Positions 12,389-21,885 of a DNA stretch of 64,000 nucleotides are shown here, one piece after another. A model generated the notes under the pieces. That model was not told where the DNA came from. It did no database searches and saw nothing but the letters and a program-made list of their open reading frames with translations. How positions within the stretch are numbered: position 1 is the first letter of the stretch; every line of letters starts with the position of its first letter. This DNA is from Phlyctochytrium arcticum (Eukaryota > Chytridiomycota > Chytridiomycetes > Chytridiales > Chytridiaceae), in NCBI GenBank assembly GCA_025602905.1, contig JAHLKI010000005.1, forward strand, positions 682,001-746,000. Reading direction: 5' to 3'. The translations under genes and the position numbers were made by a program.

Positions 12389-15300
12389 ATGCCCAATTTC
12401 TACGTTACCCGGAAAGTCGGGCGCTTGAAAAATTTTATCAACCCTGCCATACCGCCCGTGCAAGCGACAGAAATGATCAATCACCTCAAGACGGCTACTC
12501 GCGATCTCTCCAGTGCCGTTTTTGACGCTTGGAACCTTTTGATCATTCACCACCAGCGCCAAGCGTCGACCTTTCTGGATCAGTGTCGCCAAGCTGCTGC
12601 GCAACATTTCCAGGCCACAGGACACCAGATTCTTGGAGGTATGCAGGGAGCTTGATTTACATGATTCTTCCTAAAGCATTCCGCTCACACAAAATGTATC
12701 GTTTGCAGATCTGCTTGTCCCTGATAACGCAACGCTTGAGGGTTGTGGCAGCGACCAAATGTAATTTGTACGAGCACTCCAGCAAGCAGTCGACCTACTT
12801 CCCCGCCATGTAAATGCCTCTCTTGCGCAAGCATAACACCAGTATCTCAAACCAGCCATGTCCACCAACTATGCGCCAATCTTTCCGCCTGCAGTCCCAC
12901 AGCCAAACCCCGGTGCCCAATTGCTCTATACTCGCCGTGACTTTACTTTGCATCGGGGGGATTTTTCGGAACTATTCGCCATCGAAGCAGGGAAAATGGA
13001 AAGGGCGTTTTGTACGATGATTGCGACTCAAATTACGGAACATCTGGAGCAGACCCTCTTGCATTACCTGGCTGAGCACAACGCGAACGTAGAGGCCCCT
13101 CTTGAAGAGCGAAAAGAGCTAGGTGTGTTTTCAATTATTATAAACCGACAAGCAAGCGATTCTAACCGGCCGACCCCGTTTTTTCTGCAGTACGACGCAC
13201 CATTCTTTTCCTGCAACCCCTGTACCTCCTATCAAGCACCTTCCATCAGAACGCACATCACACCTTGGGCGCCGGTAATCAGCTTCTTTTCGGCAACTTG
13301 CCTACTTTTACCGCCTCGCCAATAGCGCAACAAAACTACATTGAGTTTACTCGGTATGTTCAACATGCATAGTGAATGATCCAGCACACTGGCACTAACA
13401 TCCTATCTGGTTTTAGACCATTAGAAGCGTTGTGTTTATTCGCGGTACACGAGATATCTGTCAATGGAGACGAGGAGCCACCCGTCATCACATCAACCTC
13501 TATCGCCGAAATGAACGCTGATCTACGACTTTCTTTCTGGAAATGGGACCGTCTGGTCGGCAGCAGAAAGAATTGGGCCCATCTCCTTTTGCCCCTCTTC
13601 CAATATCTTTCCGAGTACGAATATGAGCATCGACCGCACCAAATTCCAGGCGGACCTCGCATCAGGAGAACACTCCATCATGTCAAGCTATCCCCGGAAC
13701 GAACCGATCGAGGGCCTGAAAACGGCTACGCGCAGTTCGACTACTATGCCCTTTGCCAAATCCTCGGACGGTGGATGGGTGATAACCCGCTACAAGTGAT
13801 GCACCCAGGAGCGACCGTCCCGGAGAATTTGTCGCGCAATGGCAACAACCTTCCGAATGATCCGGTTGCCCGCACCAACGTCATTAGCCAACTTTTTCGC
13901 TTTGGCAAAATCAAGTCTCTGCGCAACGGCATCCAACATTGGACATTCCGGAATCGGGGACAAGACCTACCCATCAGAAAAGTCAGCATCATAACCAACG
14001 GAGACAATACCATGCTGACCTTTGAGGTCCAGGCGCCGCCAAATTTCCATCGTAAGTCTTGCGCTCCTGATCTTTTATTGCGCAGCATATTAACAAGTAT
14101 CATGATAGGACGTATTCCGATTGTGGCCGACTTGAAAGACTACTCACACCCTGCCCATCGCGAATTTCGCCGCGTGGAAAATCCGGACCAGGCCGGTGGT
14201 GCGTTGCATGCACTGAACCGACGTCCCATCATGACCGCAGCTCGCGCGTTGAACCTGACCGCCGCCGGCGGAGCAGCAGCAACACCCAGTGCCCATATCC
14301 CAAACGCGGTTGTCCCCCACATTCGCCCCATCATCGGCATCGATTTCGGCCAGAGGTTCCAAGCGGTTGCGGTGTATGACAATCTGAGCTCTGCCGCTCT
14401 CCGAACCCACTCCATCGCACAGGCCCAACCTAATCAAATCGCAATTATCAAGCAGCTATCCCGCCATTCGCGACGCCAACAGATACGCCGAGTGCGAGGT
14501 CGCCAGTATCGAGAGATTGATAAAACAGCCTGGTTTGAACGGAAACATGCGTGTCGGGTCGCTCAGGGTGAGGAGCTCCAAGGTACAAAAAAAAAGGACA
14601 TGTCCCTTTTATAGCGACTCCGTGACTAATCTGAAGTTATTTCAACAGATCTTATGCAGCTGCTGAGGGGACGGAAAGATGCAATTTGGGGAGGCGGAGT
14701 GGCCCGAGCAACAAACTACATGAATATCGTCTACCTCCAACTGGACCAAATCCGCGCCCACTTTTACTCCCAATTCTACTACCGATCTTCGGTAACAAGA
14801 GCAACATACCAGCAACAGGCACTTGACCTGACGGCTCGCTCTCTTATCCACCCCACATTTACCAATGTCCATGGTGTATCCATCAAAACCTCCCTGGACC
14901 GTATCGGCTTTCGTCGAACTCCCATCACCAAACAACTTCTTTCTCGACCAACCCACCGCCAACAAACTCTCCCCCATATCGTTCAACCGGCAGCACCGGC
15001 ATTGGTGGCCCCAATTGTCGCCTGTGGCTGGGCCAACTTTTCCTGGGCCCGAGGCCAAGCAAGTGTCCCGACCAAATCCCTGGCTCGCGCGATGGCCGTT
15101 CATGGAACAACAGTCGTCATGATTCCCGAGAAGGGGACCTCAGCTGTAGACTCTGCCCGGTTCCCATTTTATGAGGAATTTGCTGCTGGTATACCGGCTC
15201 TGGGCGTACCTCCAGGAACACGCTACCAAGACGGAGGGCAGACAATTCCGGCTCGGGGAACGATAGTCACTTGCAATGCCCACTTGCAGAAACGGATCCG

Positions 15301-15646
15301 CCGAATGCATGCCATCGGAGGGCACCGACAAAGGATGTATTGCGTAGAAGCCGCCGACGGCGTCAGCCACCACCCCCTGTCAGCCTGTCCACAACGCATC
15401 TTGAGGCCGAACCAGCAGCTTTTCCGACTTTTACAAAGTGCACCGGATCCCACGTACGGCCCCGCTGCCGCTCCTCCTCAACGCATTTTCGGTGCCGGCC
15501 CCGTCATCCACGACCGCGATATCAACTCAGCAGCGGACATGAGGTTTATTTTGTGGAACTACTCTACGTTTGGCGGAGATCGGCCTCAGTGGAATCTACC
15601 CGACAATTTCGACTACCAACCTCCCGATCCCGGCATCTGGGTGTGA
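12389..15646 (+). CDS. Fanzor-like (TnpB-related) RNA-guided nuclease, multi-exon
   Basis: The spliced product is about 900 residues. Exons I can place are 12389-12638, one beginning at 12709, one ending at 13122, then 13191-13353, 13417-14051, 14109-14582 and 14649-15646. The C-terminal half shows a split RuvC fold: IIGIDFGQRFQAVAVYDN (RuvC-I, Asp codon 14342), then ACGWANFSWARGQASVPTKS and VVMIPEKGTS (RuvC-II, Glu codon 15128), and HDRDINSAADM (RuvC-III, Asp codon 15518). This D..E..D set and the EKGTS and RDINSAA blocks match TnpB/Fanzor proteins. Family members use a guide RNA transcribed from the element's 3' side to cut DNA; activity here is inferred. The Zn-ribbon is degenerate. The N-terminal half has no recognised domain. 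The splice between 12709 and 12858 is ambiguous: two in-frame TAA codons must be removed. Confidence 0.72.
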
Positions 15647-15883
15647 AGCGGTCAAAGTGGCACAGTCAACGCTGTGCATCGAAATTTTACAGAAATGGTA
15701 CGTTGAGTTGTATCATGGTGAAAGAGCCTGTTCACTAACCATATGCTTTCCTTCTTTCTTTTTCCTTCACTTCCTTGGTTTCTCACTCTCTTTTTACTTT
15801 TGTCTGTGGTTCATTGTATTGTAATTCTCGTCAATAGTAAGGGAATTTCGGGAGGGCCATGTGAGAGCGCCTCGAATCCACTG
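15647..15883 (+). other. 3' flank of the Fanzor gene, possible guide-RNA region
   Basis: Fanzor and TnpB elements usually carry their guide RNA at or beyond the 3' end of the nuclease gene. These 237 bases lie between the stop codon and the MULE terminus. A hairpin with 6-bp stem GCACAG/CTGTGC (15660-15677) begins 13 bases after the stop. A pyrimidine-rich tract follows at 15745-15795. No terminator or transposon end could be recognised, and the MULE insertion may have separated part of the original region. Confidence 0.25.
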
Positions 15884-15961
15884 CCCCGATCGCTAAAAAT
15901 CACTGTTCCACACAGTTAAACCCTTTTCGGACAACTTTTTTGGTTGGTGTACTCTTTGTGC
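15884..15961 (+). repeat. left terminal inverted repeat of the MULE
   Basis: These 78 bases are the reverse complement of 18959-19048, apart from two base differences around a T-run, one substitution at about repeat position 32 and a 12-base insertion in the right copy. The repeat starts at CCCCGATCGC and ends at CTCTTTGTGC. Confidence 0.85.
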
Positions 15962-16196
15962 TGACAGATGTGCTCAATGAGCCTTCGGACCAGCAACTTT
16001 TCCGCGTACCAATGTTTGTTTATGCTCATGCACTTTTAACTGTCATCTCACTTTTCGCAGTTTCCAAGGTGGAGCTCGAATCAAATTGGAAGAACGATAA
16101 CAATATATTGATTCAGCGACTATGACAATAAATAAACAGCCTGGAAAGACATAAGAAGAGAGGTTGCCACAGCAACGGATGTGTTTGTTACGGACG

Positions 16197-18452
16197 TCAA
16201 GCACGCGTATTAGAACGACTGCCGCGACCCCTTCCTCCGCGTCCTCCTCGACCTCTTCCTGCAGCAGTGGGCTTTGGAACCGCAACTTTGCGCACCTTTC
16301 CACACTTCTTCAACACGTGGTCATACTGGTGCTCGGTCGATCCGCACCCGGTACAGCGACGCTTTTTGGGCGGCTGGGAAGCGTCCAAAGCAAGATCGGA
16401 CGCGTCAGCAATCCCGGCACCTTCCACCTCCAAATTCTCCACACTTCGACACAGAGCGAGCAAATCGGCCATGTGGTCATCGTCATCCTTGCTGAAGTCG
16501 ATTAGCTCGTCGTCGGACTCGGGATCGGACTCGGGAATGTCCTGGTCTCCTGGCGCGGTCGGGACGTCCTCCGTATCCTCCCCATCCTCAGCAACGCCCA
16601 AATCCTCCCCACCGCTGTGAATCCGCGGCTCTTGCCACGCGCTTTCCCAATCCCTTGCTTCTGCTCGGGTTCCTTGGCGCCGGCCATAGCGGGGTCAATG
16701 ATGTTGTCTTGCGGCTCGTCAACCAAGTACCATCGCTTGTCAAAAAGCCTGTAACTGAGATTTTGTTTATTCTCCAGGATCTTTAGGACCTCATGGCCAC
16801 AAGGGACACCATAAATACTTCGAAGGGTACAACGGCACTCGGCATCACCTTCTTCAAGCTCCTTGACAGCCGCCTTCCAAGATTTGAAAGAGAGATTGAT
16901 CGCGAATCTTGACACGTTTTGCTGCACTGGTAAGGAAATGAGACTGAACATAGTGACGATGCCATTAATCTCATTGTTGTAGCGAACTTCGGCTTTCTGC
17001 TGCATGTTGGCGACAGTCAAGCATATTTTTTTGTAGGTGTGCGCCAAAGTTCCGACAGAAGACTTGAGGTTTTGTTTGATCCGTCGATGCTGGCTTTCAC
17101 AGATGGAAGTCTCCGTGTGTCTGCAATGCTTGTATTGGTTCGTGATGTAGCCCACGAAATGCTCTTTAAAAGGTAGTTTGTTGTTGGTAATGTAATCATC
17201 TGTTTCGGGACTAATCTCGTTTTGAAGTTGGCGTCAGGTTTGATCGAAGAGTTCTTGCGTAGGCAGCTTCACCAAATGCCTCCAGTCCTTGTCAGACATC
17301 TTCCAGGTATATACCTCAACTTCACCGTCTTCACCGTATTCGGATTCGTTGTCGAAGTACTTATGACAGTTAGATTTAATGTTTAGTAGGATATGCCACC
17401 GACAAAGCAGTCGCTTCGTCTGGGGCCAAACACCTTTGAGGGCACCAATGAGTGCTTTCTCGTGATCGGTTACAACAATATCGGGTGCCCTGCCCAAGAC
17501 TTGCATTAACAGACGGAGAAACGACACGTAGTCGGCACATTCTTCTTGTTCAACAATGCCAAAGGCGATGGAAAAGGTGTGATTTGTTGCGCTGAAGCCA
17601 ACCGCGTGCATCATTGGCATTTTGTACTTATTTGTTTGATAGGTTGCGTCAATGATGACGACGTCAGCATACTTGCCGACATTTGGATTGCCATCAGCCG
17701 ACCAAAACAAACGACGAACGGTGCGATCTTCATTCAGCGTGAAATCAGATACCAAATGTTTTTGTCTGATCCTTTGCAACAGTGCCTCCATCATGGTCAT
17801 GGTCCCCAATTCTTTCCTCTGCATTCGGGCGATAATATTGGTGACATCTCGAGCGACGATGAGTATCGGCCTGTCTGGATTCTCGTCGGAGAGCGATTGC
17901 ACGATTTCTCCAGGGCTTCGGGCGTCCGCGTACATGTCGATAATCTTGGCCAAGATGACTCCATCCGCAAGGTTCTGGGTGGCCCGTCTCGCAGCGGGCA
18001 AGCTGGCGAGTAGTGGTTCTCTTCGAGTGATTGATATGCTGGTCGCTCTCGTCCCCGTACTTTTGAATTTTCCATACTTCCCCAACCAAGCTTAACCGCA
18101 ATCTATAGTTGCACCCGACCTTCTTGCTCTCCCTCTTTCTCTTCGACGACGGCGCCTGCGCTGGGGGCGACCCACCCTGGCAACACTGAAAGATCACCTG
18201 ACGAACAACTTTCGGAGTGCCCCAGCTATTTTTTTTCTGTTCGGAAACGGCGAAACCCTGGGCAAGCGCGTACTGCTTGACGCCGTCAATACCTTTCTGC
18301 ATGTTGGCAAATTCCACATCCGGCGCATCTTGAGGAGCCCATGGACCATGGCGGGAGGCGGCTTGCGCTATGATAGCATTCGCCAATGGTGCATCAGTTG
18401 AAGTATCAGGACGTCTGCTTGGGAGGAGGATGACTTGACCGGCGGTGGACAT
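16197..18452 (-). pseudogene. MULE/FAR1-type transposase, interrupted
   Basis: Read from 18452 downwards, a FAR1-like N-terminal zinc-binding region (VGCNYRLRLS ... DQHINHS, near 18030-18120) is followed by the MULE DDE domain. Its Asp residues are in VVIIDATYQTNKYKM (near 17660) and IVVTDHEKALIGAL (near 17460), followed by LLCRWHILLN. A SWIM finger is CRCTLRSIYGVPCGHEV (near 16810), and a C-terminal CxxC/H knuckle (CTGCGSTEHQYD) has an Arg/Gly-rich tail. Three lesions break it: a +1 frame change just after HINHS (about 18015-18030), an in-frame TGA at 17234-17236 with homologous sequence on both sides, and another frame change at about 16600-16640. No intron explains these well. The predicted third catalytic acid is the Glu of ICESQHRRIKQ (near 17100). 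Confidence 0.75.
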
Positions 18453-18958
18453 CTCGGATTATCGTGTTTTGGTGTGGGGCAGGTTCTTCGATTCAGAAGA
18501 ATGGGGCGAACCTGAGTGGCAATCGGACGGCCGGAGCGGAGTTTTGGTTGCCAAAAGTGCTCAGCCACATCTCGGACAAGCATTCGGACATGGTAAGATC
18601 TCGCACAGATGCCTTCTAACCTTTGTCTCTCAGGGAATCAAGTCGTCGGCGTTTACCATTAGTCTAGTTCTTTGTTTAGTTTTCAATGGTTTTGCGTATC
18701 CATTAGTTTGATGTTTCTCGATATTTTGCTGAGCATATCAATTAATACATTGGCTCTTTTATTATGCAATGCTAGGCTCAACATCTATGCCCATTAGAAA
18801 ATTTTCAACAGGATGTGTGTGCGAGGGTAGTGGCAGGATGCATGTGTAAGCAAAAGGCAATGATTGGACGAGTATAAACAAAAATTATTAACGAAAAAAG
18901 TTGTTAAAAGGCAATGGCCGAAGACGAACACATTCGGGAACACAAAAGATGCAATTGG

Positions 18959-19048
18959 GCACAAAGAGTACACCAACTAAATACACCAACCAAAGAGTTG
19001 TCCGAAAAGGGTTTAATTGTGTGGAACAGTGATTTTTAGCGATCGGGG
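18959..19048 (-). repeat. right terminal inverted repeat of the MULE
   Basis: These 90 bases match the left repeat in reverse complement. The copy is longer by 12 bases because the motif TTGGTGTA is present twice, separated by TTTAG, a small tandem duplication within the repeat. Confidence 0.85.
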
Positions 19049-19456
19049 CCAGGGTCCTCACAACCACTAATTGGGGTGCGTATCGGGCGCTGTACTATCC
19101 GGATCGATCCACTTTGGCCGTGTCGCGTTCGTTCAACTTGCCCGGCGAGATCCCTCCAGAGTCCAGAGATCACTACCGCTCATTGCAACTTCAACCCAAC
19201 AACGAAACTGCCAGATCTAGCTTTCCGTCTTCGCCCATACTTATAACACCCCTACCTTTCTGTCTTCACCCACTTTCATCACACCTCTCTCAGTAAAAAG
19301 CCAGGATCTGTGTTTTTGGAGCGTGCTCTGTTTGCTGTCATTACCTTTGTAGGTCAATCAAGGTATTGTATAGTATGATATTTTGAACCACCGTTTTCTT
19401 GTACACATGAGTCCTGATCAGAAACAAACTATCAGCCTTCAGTATGTCTCAACTTC

Positions 19457-21523
19457 GTGCCGCCAATATTGATCGTGCCAGAAGCTCGTCAATCTATTAC
19501 CGCCGTTAAAGACTTTTTCATCCTATCACAGCTTTCGAAATACCCCTACAGGATTTTGCTGCGGAGTGGAAGCCTTGGCGACAACTTCTGGACGCAGTAC
19601 AATAACACTACTTCTGCTAAAACTGGAAAACAGACCATCTCCTACAAATGCAAGTTTGTCAAACACCGCAAGTCTTCGGGGAAACGACCTGACAAGGAAA
19701 ATTGCCCACAGAAGAAGAGAAGACTTACGAGTGTCTTCACCAAAGTTGAATGCCCCGCACGCTTGGATGTTGTTATTGACAAAAACAACAATCTGGTTAC
19801 CATTCGACATGCTATTGGTCATACTGAGCATAGTGAAGGGCACGATATTGCGGACGCGGATGATCGTCATCTGTGTAGCCACGCCTCTGACTACATCAAG
19901 GACGAGGCGGAATCGCCGTATGCTCACGCAGATATTGCGAAAGCGTTGCCCGTCATAATCATGCGTGCAACGTCTCCTGCCCGTGTCAGCGCGCTCGGTC
20001 TGGATCGCGTCTCCGCCCGTGCTGTCTACAACGCACGCTGGAGAGAGCGTCGGGAGCAGGCAGCTCCTCCAGGGTCATTGGCGGAAGACGTGAAGCAGGC
20101 TATTGAGTACCTGACCGCTGAAGGCTACATTGTTAAGAGACTTTTATCTGGATCTGACGGACGGGCCGACGAAGGATTTACTTTTGCCGTGAAGGAAAGT
20201 TTGAGCCTTCTTCCAAAGTGCAGTTATTTGGTTTTACTCGACTCCACCCACAAGACAAACCGGTACGATTGGAGATTATTTACTTGTATGATCCGAAATC
20301 AGCAAGGCAGTTGGCTGCCGGCAGCGCAATTCTTTGTCAGTAACGAAAATGGTGATGCAGTCGCGTTGGGTCTGCAGCAAGTAAGAGAAATGGTTGAAGA
20401 GGTGTGCGGGGTCAAGTGGCAACCACGAAATATCCAGGTCGATCAGTCCAATATCGAGAAAAACGGAATATTGCTGGCATTCCCGGGAATGTACGCAGGA
20501 GAGGAGGAAGTTAAAGTTCGATATTGCAAGGTAACGTTCTAATTTGAGCGCAAGAACGCATCCCCAGATTTTGAATTATCCTAGGTCCATGTCGCCCGCA
20601 CTCTCATGCGTCGCCTAGCTACCCACAAACCTACATATGCCAAAATGCTGCAGGCACTAAACAAAACGACCATGGTCGGTGCCACGGCGTTGCTACGAGA
20701 GGCCATTACCGATGCTCCAGAAAAGCTTGGAAACTATTTGGAAAGTTATTGGGCAAATCCTGCTGTACTGGATTGCTGGACAATGGCCGCGCGTCAACAT
20801 TCTCCCACCCTGCTACAGATGACTTCAACAAATCCATTAGAATCTTATCATCGACTAGTCAAAGCAGACAGAAACTGTGGCAAATTCTCAAGTATTCAAA
20901 AAGCGTGTGTTGGTTTGTCCAAAGTCAACATACAGCGCCGCCTGGAGGCAGATCGTGCCGAAGTTTTGTTCAAATCAAAGGTATTGAAGGATACTGAAGA
21001 TCACCCTAACATAGGTCGCTTCCCACTGCCTGTTCAGCGCCTCTTGATCGAACAGTACAACTCGGTAGAAAACCGAGTCGTCAAAGGAAAGCTGGCCCCT
21101 GATTACGATACCCTTGAGTGCAATTGCCTCTTTGCCAGACAGTATTTGTTGCCCTGCAAGCATGCTTTTCATGCTAACCTATTCGCAGAGGAGCCAATTT
21201 TGACCGACGAGGTTTGGGATCGATATGCGCAAATGTTTGACGAGTGCGGTTTCGAGGTTTATGAAACGATTTCTCGGGTACCTGTGGAAAGAGAGGAAGT
21301 CAGCCCCGTCGATATCTACAGAGATTACAGGAAGCGACAGGTGAAAGAGGCCGATGAAAGGCTGCTTAACCATTATTTTCGACTTGAAGACAAGGTGACA
21401 GAAGGTGATCCGTTGGCAACTGAGCGTCTCCTTCAGTTCATTGAGAGATTGCAAACTTTTGTGACCGAGGAATCGCAGATTAACTGGACTTTCTCTTCGC
21501 ATAGCGGGACTTTATCTACCTAG
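19457..21523 (+). CDS. SWIM-type MULE-like transposase (copy B)
   Basis: There are two exons (to 20530 and from 20585) joined at YCK|VHVARTL. DDE-type residues are in YLVLLDSTHKTNRYDWRLF (near 20250), IQVDQSNIEKNGI (near 20440) and NPLESYHRLVK (near 20850). The C-terminal SWIM finger is LECNCLFARQYLLPCKHAFH (near 21130). The nearest relative is copy C in this window, which shares the intron position and most motifs. The start is uncertain: the open frame begins at a GTG, and an ATG at 19407 is in another frame. Comparison with copy C suggests a one-base frame error near 19560-19590, where residues equivalent to EFDEQW fall in a different frame. It may therefore be a slightly decayed gene. Confidence 0.65.
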
Positions 21524-21691
21524 CTGTTACCTACTTTTATTTAATAGTAGTATCATGATTTTTCTCCCTATGAATGGGTGTGTACCAATGGAGGTTACGG
21601 CGAGCAATTGGTGGGAAATTCTCTGGAAATCCGGGTGCGTATATTCTTGCGGAGGACGCGTTGTTGGATCGAACCACACGCATTTTACTTC

Positions 21692-21780
21692 GCCCGATAC
21701 GGGGAGCGTCTCGGGCGAGGAAATATCCGGTTCCAATCGCTCGCCGGGGGGAGACAACCAAGCCACCTCCGGACCGACAG
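21692..21780 (+). repeat. left terminal inverted repeat of element C
   Basis: It pairs with 24129-24205 in reverse complement over about 75 bases. The left copy contains extra bases after CCAATCG (a CTCGCCGGG-like insert) and a CCAA insert after GAGACAA. The repeat begins at GCCCGA. Confidence 0.7.
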
Positions 21781-21885
21781 CTCGGTAACAACGTCCAGAC
21801 CAAGGAATTCGAAATACAAGTTCACAACATATATTGCCAAACCAAAAAAGTTTAAACTATCTATTCGCTCTTCTATCTTCTATTT

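Larger units (their letters stand above)
15884..19048. mobile_element. Mutator-like element (MULE) with terminal inverted repeats
   Basis: The element is 3.17 kb and bounded by inverted repeats that begin CCCCGATCGCTAAAAATCAC at both ends. It contains one transposase gene on the minus strand. The outermost 55 bases of the two ends differ at a single position, so the copy is young or was recently homogenised. No 8-11 bp target-site duplication could be matched (left flank GAATCCACTG, right flank CCAGGGTCCT), which suggests later rearrangement or a boundary slightly off. The Fanzor gene lies outside the left terminus, 238 bases away. Confidence 0.8.

Noticed and set aside
16197..18452. Introns as the explanation for the breaks in the MULE transposase
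   Set aside because: A 43-bp GT..AG choice near 18030 would restore frame but would delete the HINHS zinc motif. At 17234 the conserved sequence runs on both sides of the TGA in the same frame, so mutation is simpler.
15869..19060. Target-site duplication around the MULE
   Set aside because: The flanks GAATCCACTG and CCAGGGTCCT do not match, and shifting the boundary by one or two bases does not help.
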